From assembly GCF_041053055.1 (NCBI RefSeq), contig NZ_CP163443.1, positions 1,736,001 through 1,800,000 on the forward strand: 64,000 nucleotides of DNA, in the 5' to 3' direction. The position numbers and the translations under genes were made by a program. Below the pieces are notes generated by a model. The model made no database searches. It had not been told where the DNA came from and saw nothing but the letters and a program-made list of their open reading frames with translations. Shown piece after piece: positions 51,091-59,384 of the stretch. This DNA comes from Streptomyces sp. R41 (lineage in GTDB: Bacteria; Actinomycetota; Actinomycetes; Streptomycetales; Streptomycetaceae). Positions within the stretch are counted from its first letter, which is position 1. Each line of letters opens with the position of its first letter.

Positions 51091-52059
51091 ATGCCATTGA
51101 CGGCGCAGCACGCTACCCATGGATCAATGGACGCCACGCTGTTGGACCTGGGCTGTGGCGTCGACTGGATGCTCATACATCGTGCTCGGCCCCGAGCGCC
51201 GCTCCGGTGCCCAGCTTGCGCCGAGCCCATGCACGCCAAGGTCTCGCCGCGAGGACTGCGCTTCTTCGCGCACGATCAGCTCAACCCTGATTGCGCACAC
51301 AACGGAGAGAGCATCGAACACCATCTCCTCAAGACCGAGCTGGCCAACCACGTCAGGGCGGCGGGATGGCACGCGCAGCTTGAGGTGAGCGGGTCGGGGT
51401 GGCGTGCTGATGTACTCGCCACGTCCCCGGACGGGCGACGCCGCATCGCCTGGGAGGCTCAGTTGTCATCCGCTACGGGAGCGGAACTTGCAGAGCGGAC
51501 AGAGCGAATGACATCGGAAAACGTCGAGGTGTGCTGGGTGACAGATCGCCGCACACGCCGGCTCGGGACCGTTCCTGGGATACGAGTCGAATGGCGTGAC
51601 GAAGTGGCTCGCGTTATCGAGGGACACCGCAAGCTCGTCGTTCCGCCCCGGCACCCGCTCTTGGACGAGCAGATACCCGTGGTTGGGGCGGCCTCCGCCG
51701 TGGGCCACACCACTCAGCCGGCCAGCGACGAGATGACGTTCACCGAGTACGTCCAGGCGGTTCGCCGGGCGAAAGCGGCGAACACAGCCATCCCTTCGTC
51801 ACGGTCTTCAACCCAGCTGGCCACCCAGTTACTCATCCAGCCCCTTGCCTACTGGAAAACCGCCGAGCCCATCCTCCTCGCCTCGTTCGTCCGAGCCGTC
51901 CTCACCGGAACGGTTGCGTCAGCCCGGCACGGCCCCAGCAACGACAGCCTCGAGACTCTCGCGCGACGCGATGCACGCAGCGTATGGACGACCCAGCGGT
52001 ACATAGAGCAGGCACGCGCAATCCAAGCCCGAGCTCGGACGCAAGCTGGCCTGCGATAG
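51091..52059 (+). CDS. CoiA-like nuclease protein
   Basis: A 322-residue protein resembling competence protein CoiA. It has an N-terminal zinc-finger-like CPACAEPMHAKVSPRGLRFF followed by FAHDQLNPDCAH, then IEHHLLKTELA and a PD-(D/E)xK-type core with Asp in WRADVLATSPDG and the ExQ pair in IAWEAQLSSATG. A helical C-terminus follows. ATG 51091 is chosen for GGAGGTGG 7 bp upstream; upstream ATGs at 51046 and 51064 are alternatives. Probably a DNA-processing or defence-related nuclease of the mobile region. Confidence 0.72.
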   Translation: MPLTAQHATHGSMDATLLDLGCGVDWMLIHRARPRAPLRCPACAEPMHAKVSPRGLRFFAHDQLNPDCAHNGESIEHHLLKTELANHVRAAGWHAQLEVSGSGWRADVLATSPDGRRRIAWEAQLSSATGAELAERTERMTSENVEVCWVTDRRTRRLGTVPGIRVEWRDEVARVIEGHRKLVVPPRHPLLDEQIPVVGAASAVGHTTQPASDEMTFTEYVQAVRRAKAANTAIPSSRSSTQLATQLLIQPLAYWKTAEPILLASFVRAVLTGTVASARHGPSNDSLETLARRDARSVWTTQRYIEQARAIQARARTQAGLR

Positions 52060-52359
52060 TTCGGGCCTGTCAGACGGCTGATCAGCCAGGCAGGCGAAGG
52101 CTGGACATCCAGCGCGTGGCGAGTGATCACCTAGGCTCGACGGTGGGCGCGGGGCTGGAGCCTCGTGTCAGCTGCTGCATCCCGTATCCCGGCCTCACTC
52201 GCGCACTTGACCGTCCCGCTCGATGACCTCACCCCGTACCGGCGGCGCCCCCGACATTGAAGGTCTTTCCCCGGTCTCACCTGGCCGCAATTCGGCGTCC
52301 CAGTGAAGGCGGCACCAGACCAGACCCTGGTCGCCCCGCCTCGCAGCGGCGCCCCGCGA
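52060..52359. other. Gap without recognisable gene
   Basis: Only a 12-bp palindrome GGCTGATCAGCC (52076-52087) stands out. Open frames here are antisense or compositional. Confidence 0.5.
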
Positions 52360-53238
52360 TCACGCGGCCATCATCAACAGCATCGCGGACATGGCCCCGC
52401 CCATGCCGATGTGCGCCGCCAGCGCGGCATCCGGCGCGGCTCCGAGTTTGCGCCGCCGACCATGGCCCGGCCGCGGCGCCGTCCTGGCCCTGTCCCACAC
52501 CGCGAGCGTCAGGGACGTCAGGAAGACGAGGACCGTGTCCGGCATGGCAAGCAGCCAGCGGCCCCAGCTGAACCGCGAGTCGGAACCCCGCCGACCCTGA
52601 CTCGTGCCACGGACCCTCGCCCACACTGACGCGCCGATCGACAGCAGGAAGTACACGGCGAGCCCCGCGATCACGAACCGCCACCCGGTGGCGGACCCCG
52701 TGGAGGCACTGGTGTCGGCGGCGGCCTTCCCCATGCCCGGCATGTCCATCCCGGACATGGAGCCCATCCCGTGCATCGACTCCATGTCAGCCGCCTGGGC
52801 CACGCCCGTCATGCTCGCCATGCGCTCCATCCCCGGCATGTGCGCCATGGAGGAGCCGCCCAGCGCGAGCACCGGTCCGGACGACGTACTCGTCATGGCC
52901 AGCGTCATGATCACCATGCCGGCGCTGCCGATGATGAGGTGCACCCAGTGACGGCCCTGCTTCCATCCACATTCGCGCGTGTGCTTGACCGCCATCGCCA
53001 CACCGCCGAGTCCGAGCAGGCCGAACGCCAGTGCCCACCACATGCCGTAACCCGCGTACCAGCCGACCGTCGCCGGCAGGGCCATGGCGGCCATACACAG
53101 ACCCATCAGCAGGTCACCACCCGCCGCGAACCGGATCCCGCCGCTGGTGGTCACCACCCGAACCGCACTGACGGCGGCAACCAAAGCGGCGACCACCGCC
53201 ACGGCCCAACTGAGCGCCACAGTTCCCATGTTCACCAT
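52360..53238 (-). CDS. DUF5134 membrane protein with Met-rich loop
   Basis: A 292-residue membrane protein with about seven helices. Residues 131-169 form a hydrophilic loop containing 12 methionines and two histidines (such as SSMAHMPGMERM and ESMHGMGSMSGMDMPGMG), the pattern of Cu(I)-binding Met motifs. ATG 53238; an internal ATG 53229 with a better-placed GGGATGG is possible. A candidate BlaI/CopY-type site lies 13 bp upstream. The family is called from its helix layout and position; a copper role is inference. Confidence 0.75.
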   Translation of the reverse strand: MVNMGTVALSWAVAVVAALVAAVSAVRVVTTSGGIRFAAGGDLLMGLCMAAMALPATVGWYAGYGMWWALAFGLLGLGGVAMAVKHTRECGWKQGRHWVHLIIGSAGMVIMTLAMTSTSSGPVLALGGSSMAHMPGMERMASMTGVAQAADMESMHGMGSMSGMDMPGMGKAAADTSASTGSATGWRFVIAGLAVYFLLSIGASVWARVRGTSQGRRGSDSRFSWGRWLLAMPDTVLVFLTSLTLAVWDRARTAPRPGHGRRRKLGAAPDAALAAHIGMGGAMSAMLLMMAA

Positions 53239-53250
53239 CCCGATGGACCG

Positions 53251-53272
53251 CTAATTACTAGTGCCCTTAGTA
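53251..53272 (-). promoter_or_regulatory. Candidate BlaI/CopY operator before DUF5134
   Basis: Contains TACTA-GTGCCCT-TAGTA, a 17-bp dyad (53256-53272), preceded by CTAAT. Closely similar to the site before the L,D-transpeptidase gene. Confidence 0.6.
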
Positions 53273-53320
53273 CGTCCCGGGGGCGGAAGGCGTTCAGGAA
53301 GCCTTTAGTGAACCGGCGCG

Positions 53321-54535
53321 TCAGTCGAGGGCGCTGCCCTTCTGCCAGGTCTCCCAGTCGACGTTCCAGTCGCCGTAGCCGTTGTTGACCGCCACGGTGT
53401 CGACGGAGTTGACCACGGTGACCGGGTCACCGAGGTGGACCTGTTCGTAGAACCACTTGGCGTCCGCCGTGCTCATGCCGATGCACCCGTGACTGCCGTT
53501 GACCACGCCGAACTTGCCCTCGTTCCAGGGCGCTGCGTGCGCGTACGTGCCGGACGGGGTGAGCTGGACGTCCCATTTCACCGAGCCGAGGTCGTATGCC
53601 TCGGGGCCGAAGATGCCGACGGTGTCGGAGTTCATGCGGATGGTCGGCACCTTGCTCAGGACGACCATCGTGCCGTTCCAGGTCTCGAAGCCCTTCTTGC
53701 CGGTGGAGACCTTCAGGGTTCGCAGGGTCTTGCCGTTCTTCGCGACCGTCATGGTTTTCTTCTTGACGTCGACGGTGCTGGTCACGGCGTCGCCGATGGT
53801 GAAGTTCACGACGCGCTGCTGGGTGCCGTACACGCCACCACCCGCGTTGACGCCTGCGAGGTCCATGCGCAGGGTGACGTTGGTGCCGGGCTTCCAGTAC
53901 TTCTCGGGGCGGTAGTCGATGAGGTCTTTGCCGTTGCGGTCCTTCATCCAACTCCAGGCGCCCTCGACCACAGGGGAAGAGATGACCTTGAGCTTGCGCT
54001 CGACCGCCGCCTTGTCGTGGATCGGCTTGTTGAACGTGATCGAGACCGGCATCGCGACGCCGACCTTCGTGCCCCTGTCGGGGTAGTACTCGCCGACGAA
54101 GGTGTTCTTCGCCGCCTCCGTAGTGAATGAGGCGGTCTTATTGAGGGCCGATCCGCCGGACGCCTTGCCGGTGGCCTTCACTGTGTAGATGGCTCCCGGC
54201 GCGAGCGGTGTCGTGGAGGTCCACACGGACTTGCCCTTCGACCAGGTGCCGGCGAGCGTGCCCGGACCGGGTGACCTGACCTCGACGGACGAGAGGGATC
54301 CACCCTGGGCGCGCACTGTCACCTTGCGGCTGACCGGAATCTTGGCGTTCGTGTCGCCGGGCTCCACGACTATCGCGGCCGGTGCGCCGTTGTTGCCGTC
54401 GGCCCCCGCCTTGCCCGAGTCGCCGTCCGCCTTGCCACCGGCGCTGCACGCGGCCAGGACGACGACGGCAGCCGAGGCGAGCGCAAGTGGCTGCGCGATC
54501 CGGCGGCCGAGCCGCGATGTCAGGCACTGTCGCAT
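53321..54535 (-). CDS. L,D-transpeptidase lipoprotein
   Basis: A 404-residue exported lipoprotein (lipobox LAAC, Cys30). Two Ig-like domains (about 55-140 and 145-250) precede a YkuD catalytic domain (about 255-380) with the motif NGSHGCIGM and nucleophile Cys351. It forms 3-3 cross-links in peptidoglycan, which are resistant to most beta-lactams. ATG 54535 follows GGAGTC. An operator-like dyad 21 bp upstream matches that of the downstream DUF5134 gene. Confidence 0.93.
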   Translation of the reverse strand: MRQCLTSRLGRRIAQPLALASAAVVVLAACSAGGKADGDSGKAGADGNNGAPAAIVVEPGDTNAKIPVSRKVTVRAQGGSLSSVEVRSPGPGTLAGTWSKGKSVWTSTTPLAPGAIYTVKATGKASGGSALNKTASFTTEAAKNTFVGEYYPDRGTKVGVAMPVSITFNKPIHDKAAVERKLKVISSPVVEGAWSWMKDRNGKDLIDYRPEKYWKPGTNVTLRMDLAGVNAGGGVYGTQQRVVNFTIGDAVTSTVDVKKKTMTVAKNGKTLRTLKVSTGKKGFETWNGTMVVLSKVPTIRMNSDTVGIFGPEAYDLGSVKWDVQLTPSGTYAHAAPWNEGKFGVVNGSHGCIGMSTADAKWFYEQVHLGDPVTVVNSVDTVAVNNGYGDWNVDWETWQKGSALD

Positions 54536-54555
54536 GAGACTCCCCCTCCCACTCT

Positions 54556-54578
54556 CTAATAACCTAAGTGCCTTAGTA
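54556..54578 (-). promoter_or_regulatory. Candidate BlaI/CopY operator before the L,D-transpeptidase
   Basis: CTAAG-TGC-CTTAG dyad inside a longer site: CTAATAAC, CTAAGTGCC, TTAGTA. Shares CTA-N6-TTAGTA and the flanking CTAAT with the DUF5134 site. Confidence 0.6.
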
Positions 54579-54785
54579 GACGATCAGCGAGACTTCCCAG
54601 TTCCCCTCACGCTCGCCGCCGCCCTCGGATCCCGAGTACCCAGGAAGGGCAACGGCCTGCCCGGCGGAAGGGACTGCACCGAACGTGCAGGTACCCCAAG
54701 GGGCAAGACGCCGATCTGGTAATCACGGCACAGGTAGAGCGCCGTCGTCGGCATTGCGTGCCGCGATCCAACGCCGCAGCGGCAT

Positions 54786-55159
54786 TCACAGCGACTCCTC
54801 CAGCAGGCGCCGCAGTCGGTCACGGAGACCGGGATTGAGGGCAGCTTCAGTTGCGAAGTGCACGACGACGACGTCCCAATGCTTGCGCAGGACCTCCCGT
54901 ACGGCGAGGGCGGCCTCGTCCGGCACCGCAGGGGTGTACGCGTAGGCGCGGCGGCGAGGCACGATCGAGCACACCCTTCTCTGCGAGCCGACTCATCATC
55001 GTCATCACAGTTGCGTACGCCAGCGGCTGGGCTCGGTCCGCGTTCAACACGCCCATGACCTGACGGTCCGTCACCGGGTGCTCCGTGCCCCCAGCACACC
55101 CGCATAACCTCTCCCTCCAGCGCTCCCAGAACCATCGTCAGCGCCTCCTTGAGGCCCAT
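54786..55159 (-). pseudogene. BlaI/MecI/CopY-type repressor, split over three frames
   Basis: Three consecutive pieces in three frames reconstruct one repressor of about 125 residues: MGLKEALTMVLGALEGEVMR (from ATG 55159), then EHPVTDRQVMGVLNADRAQ and AYATVMTMMSRLAEKGVLDR (recognition helix), then RRRAYAYTPAVPDEAALAVR to the stop at 54786. Two indels (near 55090 and 54963) break it. No M56 peptidase follows; the 54579-54785 gap shows no gene. An intact paralogue is at 63455-63823. Confidence 0.78.
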
Positions 55160-55212
55160 TCCTGCAACGCGAACGTGGGACGCGGAGCGTCCGCCGCCTA
55201 GGCGATTCCAGG

Positions 55213-55255
55213 ATCGAGACAACATGGATTGACATAGACACCGTGTCTCGATAAA
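55213..55255 (+). promoter_or_regulatory. Methyltransferase promoter with TetR-type operator
   Basis: TTGACA (55229-55234) and GATAAA (55250-55255), 15-bp spacing. The promoter lies within the inverted repeat ATCGAGACA (55213-55221) / TGTCTCGAT (55244-55252). Inside it is the tight palindrome AGACAC-C-GTGTCT (55236-55248). Confidence 0.55.
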
Positions 55256-55322
55256 GCTGGTGGTCGTCACCAGCACCCGGACAAGAAACCGGAACGCCAG
55301 ACGCAACGGGAAGGACACCGGC

Positions 55323-55952
55323 ATGGCCGGCTCACTCCGCCACCCGCACCACCATCCCGATTCCGCAGGACCGTCCGGGCCCGACGACCTGTACGCCAGC
55401 CCACCGCCCTGGGACATCGGCCGGCCACAACCGGCCTTCCTCGCCCTCGCCGAAGCGGGCGCCATCCAGGGCCGGATACTGGACGCCGGCTGCGGAACCG
55501 GCGAGCACGTGCTCATGTGCGCAGGTCTCGGCCTGGACGCCACAGGCGTCGACCTTGCCTCACCGGCCTTGCGCAACGCCGAGGAGAAGGCGCGCGAGCA
55601 GGGCCGCACGGCGAGGTTCCTCCACTGGGACGCCCTGAAGCTGGCCGATCTCCGGGAAACCTTCGACACGGTGCTCGACTGCGGGCTCTTCCACATCTTC
55701 GGCGGCACCGACCGCGCCACTTACGTCGACAATCTCCGAGCCGTGATCCGGCCGGGCGGCCGCTACCTCATGCTGTGCTTCAGCGACCGGCAGCCCGGCG
55801 AGTGGGGACGGGTGCACAAGCTCGCACGGGACGAGATCGAAGCCTCGTTCACCGAGGGATGGCGCGTCGACTCCATCGAACCCAGCACGATCGACATCAC
55901 CACCGACCCGGGCGGCATCCGGGCTTGGCTCGTCGCCCTCACCAGGGTCTGA
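55323..55952 (+). CDS. Class I SAM-dependent methyltransferase
   Basis: A 209-residue methyltransferase with an unusual His-rich N-terminus (RHPHHHPD). Motif I is ILDAGCGTGEHVL, the acidic residue follows in ATGVDLAS, and VIRPGGRYLMLCFSD is the post-motif strand. It resembles thiopurine/tellurite-type (TehB-like) methyltransferases in size and motif order. ATG 55323 behind GGGAAGGA. Followed by the DUF2218 gene after 49 bp. A promoter with a TetR-like operator lies upstream. Confidence 0.85.
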   Translation: MAGSLRHPHHHPDSAGPSGPDDLYASPPPWDIGRPQPAFLALAEAGAIQGRILDAGCGTGEHVLMCAGLGLDATGVDLASPALRNAEEKAREQGRTARFLHWDALKLADLRETFDTVLDCGLFHIFGGTDRATYVDNLRAVIRPGGRYLMLCFSDRQPGEWGRVHKLARDEIEASFTEGWRVDSIEPSTIDITTDPGGIRAWLVALTRV

Positions 55953-56001
55953 ACATCTCAACTCCCCCCGATCGAACGGGAGGAGCTCGGAAAGGAACTC
56001 C

Positions 56002-56652
56002 ATGCCGATCGCGGAAGCCCGTGTCGAGACCGATCGTGCGAGCCGCTACCTCGCCCAGCTCGCCCAGCACGCCCAGCAGATGGGCCGCCACGCGAACTAC
56101 CGGCCGCGCGCCCACACCAGCGGCAATAGTCACACACCCCCCGAGGTGCAGCACGCCGAATGGACGGACACCCACGGGATCGTGCGCCTGAGCCTGGGCC
56201 AGTGGACCATGCAGGCCGCCGCCGACACCCTGATGCTGCGAGCCGAAGCCGACAACGAGGAAGACCTGCAACGGATCCAGGAGCTCCTTGCCCTGCGCCT
56301 CGAAAAGATCGGCAGGCGTGACCATCTCACCGTGACCTGGCAACGGCTTGAGGCGACCGGTCTTCAACCGGGCGAGCCCGCCCCGGCGGAAATCCCCCAG
56401 CCGAAGAACGAGCTACAGCACACCACGGGCGCCAGACGGCGCTGGCCCATGGGGGTGGTTGGCGGAGTCGTTGCACTGCTCATCCTCGCGCACCTGGTGC
56501 TCGGCGGGTCCGTGCTGGCAGTTTCGCGGTGGCTGGGCTGGGGCGCTGGTGCCGTTGTCCTCGTGATCGTCCTCGCGAAGGTCATCGGGATCGGAGCTCT
56601 GGCCGCCCGCCACGGCCACCTGCACACCCGAAAGCGCAAAGAGACGGCATGA
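56002..56652 (+). CDS. DUF2218 protein with C-terminal membrane segments
   Basis: A 216-residue protein. The N-terminal 110 residues resemble DUF2218 (ARVETDRASRYLAQLAQHAQ, LRAEADNEEDLQRIQELLA, LTVTWQRLE), a small alpha/beta domain often found with metal-uptake genes. Two hydrophobic helices (about 155-175 and 180-205) and a basic tail follow, an atypical addition. ATG 56002 behind GGAAAGGA. Probably co-transcribed with the upstream methyltransferase. Confidence 0.78.
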   Translation: MPIAEARVETDRASRYLAQLAQHAQQMGRHANYRPRAHTSGNSHTPPEVQHAEWTDTHGIVRLSLGQWTMQAAADTLMLRAEADNEEDLQRIQELLALRLEKIGRRDHLTVTWQRLEATGLQPGEPAPAEIPQPKNELQHTTGARRRWPMGVVGGVVALLILAHLVLGGSVLAVSRWLGWGAGAVVLVIVLAKVIGIGALAARHGHLHTRKRKETA

Positions 56653-56813
56653 GGACCGCCCTGTCACAGCTCACCCAAGACAGTGAGTTCCGGGAGGAGT
56701 TCGTAACCACCGTCTGCCGTGGTGCCGGAAGTGACCGCGATGGCTCTTCGGGCCGGTCCCGCCACGCGGCGCTGCGGCTCCAGCCGGTCGGCGAGGGCTC
56801 TTCAGCCATGTGA
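56649..56813 (+). CDS. Possible short coding frame
   Basis: 54 residues (MRTALSQLTQDSEFREEFVT onward) from an ATG overlapping the DUF2218 stop (ATGA). The first 20 residues look protein-like, the rest becomes Arg/Ser-rich. It may be a decayed gene remnant. Confidence 0.3.
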   Translation: MRTALSQLTQDSEFREEFVTTVCRGAGSDRDGSSGRSRHAALRLQPVGEGSSAM

Positions 56814-56853
56814 GGGATGGGCTGCCGCCTCTGAGTGCGCAACCCTGAAGAAC

Positions 56854-58104
56854 GTGGCAGATAGCGCACCAGCAGCCTTGTCGTCCGTCTCCCCCTTGTC
56901 CCCGGCATCTGCCACGGAGGCCGGTGCCCCTTCCCCCGTCTCCCGTACGCCGTCGACAGGACGGCTGATCGGTATCGACCTGGCCCGCGGGCTCGCGGTC
57001 TTCGGCATGTACGCCGCCCATATCGGCCCGGAACCTTCGATGGGCGGGCCGCTGGGCTTCGTAATGGAGCTGGCGCGCGGTCGCTCCTCCGCGCTCTTCG
57101 CCCTGCTCGCCGGTTTCTCACTCGTGCTCATCACCGGCCGCCCGCACCCGCGGACCGGCCGTGCAGGCCGACATGCGGTGGGCAGGATACTCATCCGCTC
57201 CGTCGTCCTGATCGCGCTGGGCTTCGCCCTGACCGCCCTGGGCACCAACGTCGATGTGATCCTCGCCTACTACGGGCTGACCTTCCTCGTCGTCCTGCCG
57301 CTGTACCGGTTGAGTGCCGGGGCGCTCGCGGTCATCGCCGCCGCGGGCGCAATGGTGCTGCCCCAAGTCCTGTACGTGATCAATCAGTCGATCGACGGGG
57401 GAAGCTGGGCGGACACCGTCATCGGCTGGGACCCGCTGGCCCGGATCAGCGACACGGACGGCTTCATCGACCTGCTGTTCACCGGCGAGTACCCGGTGCT
57501 GACTTGGATGCCGTTCGTGATCGCGGGCATGGCGATCGCCCGGCTCGACCTCACCCGCGGCAAGACCCGTGCCCGGCTGGCGCTGGCTGGAGGCGCGCTG
57601 GCCGTGCTCGGCTACAGCGGCTCATGGCTGGCCCTGCACCTTGTTCCGCACGCGCTCACGTCCGTCGCTGCCGCCACGGACGGCGGTTCGGCGTCGTCGG
57701 CCTGGTGGTCCGACACCGTCGGTGATCTCACCGGTGACACCCGGGCCTGGCTGCTGGTGGCCGCGCCGCACAGCCAGACGACCTTCTCCATCCTCGGCAA
57801 TACAGGCGTCGCGCTCGTCGTCGTGGCCGCGTGCGTCGCCGCCACGGACCGGATGCCGCGCTTCACGCGTCTGGCCACACCGATCTCCGCGGTCGGCATG
57901 GCATCGCTAACCGCCTACGTCCTGCACATCCTCGCCATCCGTGCGGTCGGCATGGAGGAGCAGACTCTTCCGGCACTGGTCGCACTGCTCGCTTTCGTCG
58001 CGACCGCCATGCTGCTGGCGACCGTCTGGACGCGACGGTTCCGGCGTGGCCCGCTGGAGTACCTGCTCTACGCCACGACCCGCCTCAGCCGCCACATCAA
58101 GTGA
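56854..58104 (+). CDS. DUF418/heparan-acetyltransferase-like membrane protein
   Basis: A 416-residue membrane protein with about ten helices. The family segment GIDLARGLAVFGMYAAHIGP begins near residue 38, followed by ELARGRSSALFALLAGFSL. It ends with a positively charged tail. YeiB-like proteins of this type are of uncertain function, possibly acyl transfer or transport across the membrane. GTG 56854 is chosen by length, although the ribosome site is weak. Convergent with the nickel permease gene, 18 bp apart. Confidence 0.82.
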   Translation: MADSAPAALSSVSPLSPASATEAGAPSPVSRTPSTGRLIGIDLARGLAVFGMYAAHIGPEPSMGGPLGFVMELARGRSSALFALLAGFSLVLITGRPHPRTGRAGRHAVGRILIRSVVLIALGFALTALGTNVDVILAYYGLTFLVVLPLYRLSAGALAVIAAAGAMVLPQVLYVINQSIDGGSWADTVIGWDPLARISDTDGFIDLLFTGEYPVLTWMPFVIAGMAIARLDLTRGKTRARLALAGGALAVLGYSGSWLALHLVPHALTSVAAATDGGSASSAWWSDTVGDLTGDTRAWLLVAAPHSQTTFSILGNTGVALVVVAACVAATDRMPRFTRLATPISAVGMASLTAYVLHILAIRAVGMEEQTLPALVALLAFVATAMLLATVWTRRFRRGPLEYLLYATTRLSRHIK

Positions 58105-58122
58105 CCGCCTGGCAGGCGCCGC

Positions 58123-59244
58123 TCAGTCCTCCATCGGCGCGAGCGCCCACTTCTCCTCGATCCGACCGTAGCGCCAGATCAGCAGCGCGGCCGCCCAGGT
58201 GACGACGAAGAGGAGGACGACGGCGTACCCGACGCTGTTGAGGTCGATGCCGCCGACCCACTCCCAGAAGGCGCCGTGCAGGGAGAGCTTCTCCGCGGCG
58301 ATCGACAGGAGCTCGACCGTGCCGATGATGAGCGCGGCGGCGACGGACAGGCCCGTGATGGTGATGTTGTAGAAGACCTTGCGGACCGGGTTGGAGAAGG
58401 CCCAGGAGTACGCGAAGTTCATGAATGAGCCGTCGATCGTGTCGAGCAGGCTCATTCCGGCCGCGAACAGCACGGGCAGGCACAGGATCGCGTACCAGGG
58501 GATGCCAGCCCCCGCGGCGCCGGCGGCGAGAAAGAGCAGGGAGACTTCGGTGGCGGTGTCGAATCCGAGGCCGAACAGGAAGCCCAGCGGGTACATGTGC
58601 CATGGCTTGCCGACGGCCCGGGTCGCCCGGCTCAGGATCCGCGTCATTACGCCGCCGCCGACGTTGAGTTGGGCCTCCAGGTCCGCCTCGGTGTGGCGGC
58701 CGGTGCGCATCCGTCGGAAGACCTTGAGGATGCCGACCAGGGCCACGAGGTTGAAAGCGGCGATGACGTACAAGAAGACGCCGGAGACCGAGGTGCCGAT
58801 GAAGCCGAGCGTGGCGTGCAGGCTGGAACCGTCGTCCTGCACCGGTCCGGCGAGCGAGCGCACGCCGAGCGCGAAGAGCAGGGCCAGCAGGAAGACGACG
58901 CTGGAGTGTCCGAGGGAGAAGAAGAACCCGACGGACAGCGGGCGTTGTCCGTCCGAGATCAGCTTGCGCGTGGTGTTGTCGATTGCGGCGATGTGGTCCG
59001 CGTCGAAGGCGTGCCGCATGCCGAGCACGTATGCCGTCACGCCGAGGCCTATACCGAAGGCTCCCTGGCCGCCGCCGAGCTCGAAGTGCTGGGGGACGAC
59101 GATGAGCAGGAGCGTGCCCCAGCCGATGACGTGCAGAGCGAGGATCGCGGCGGCCAGTCCGCCGGCCCGAGCCCATTCGCGCGGGGTGAGTGCTCCGCGT
59201 ATCCGCCGGAGGAGGCCCGGCTCGGGCTGGGTCGCAACGGTCAT
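58123..59244 (-). CDS. NiCoT-family nickel/cobalt permease
   Basis: A 373-residue permease of the HoxN/NixA (NiCoT) family with eight helices. The signature HAFDADHIAAIDN (helix 2, metal selectivity) is intact, and LGHSSVVF and LGFDTATEVSLL are further family motifs. High-affinity Ni2+ (or Co2+) uptake at the membrane. ATG 59244 chosen (MTVATQPEPG) with AAGGACA upstream. A Nur-like box lies 67-83 bp upstream, predicting repression when nickel is sufficient. Confidence 0.93.
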   Translation of the reverse strand: MTVATQPEPGLLRRIRGALTPREWARAGGLAAAILALHVIGWGTLLLIVVPQHFELGGGQGAFGIGLGVTAYVLGMRHAFDADHIAAIDNTTRKLISDGQRPLSVGFFFSLGHSSVVFLLALLFALGVRSLAGPVQDDGSSLHATLGFIGTSVSGVFLYVIAAFNLVALVGILKVFRRMRTGRHTEADLEAQLNVGGGVMTRILSRATRAVGKPWHMYPLGFLFGLGFDTATEVSLLFLAAGAAGAGIPWYAILCLPVLFAAGMSLLDTIDGSFMNFAYSWAFSNPVRKVFYNITITGLSVAAALIIGTVELLSIAAEKLSLHGAFWEWVGGIDLNSVGYAVVLLFVVTWAAALLIWRYGRIEEKWALAPMED

Positions 59245-59310
59245 CGTGGTGTCCTTGGTCCAGGTGGTGCGTGAGGTCGTGGTCCATCCTCCAAGGCATT
59301 CGATGCTCAG

Positions 59311-59327
59311 GTGCAAAAGGATTGCAA
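59311..59327 (-). promoter_or_regulatory. Nur-like box before the nickel permease
   Basis: On the plus strand GTGCAA, AAGGA, TTGCAA. This matches the Streptomyces Nur pattern TTGCAA-N5-TTGCAA except for one base. Confidence 0.62.
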
Positions 59328-59384
59328 TAACTAAGATGAGTCTGCTGCCAGGCTGATGTGAGCGTTCGGGAGCAGCCGGGGAAC

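Noticed and set aside
54579..54785. Frame after the broken BlaI gene that might have been an M56 peptidase start (GTGAATGCC)
   Set aside because: Resembles the start of the intact M56 gene for only four codons; no helices or HExxH follow.
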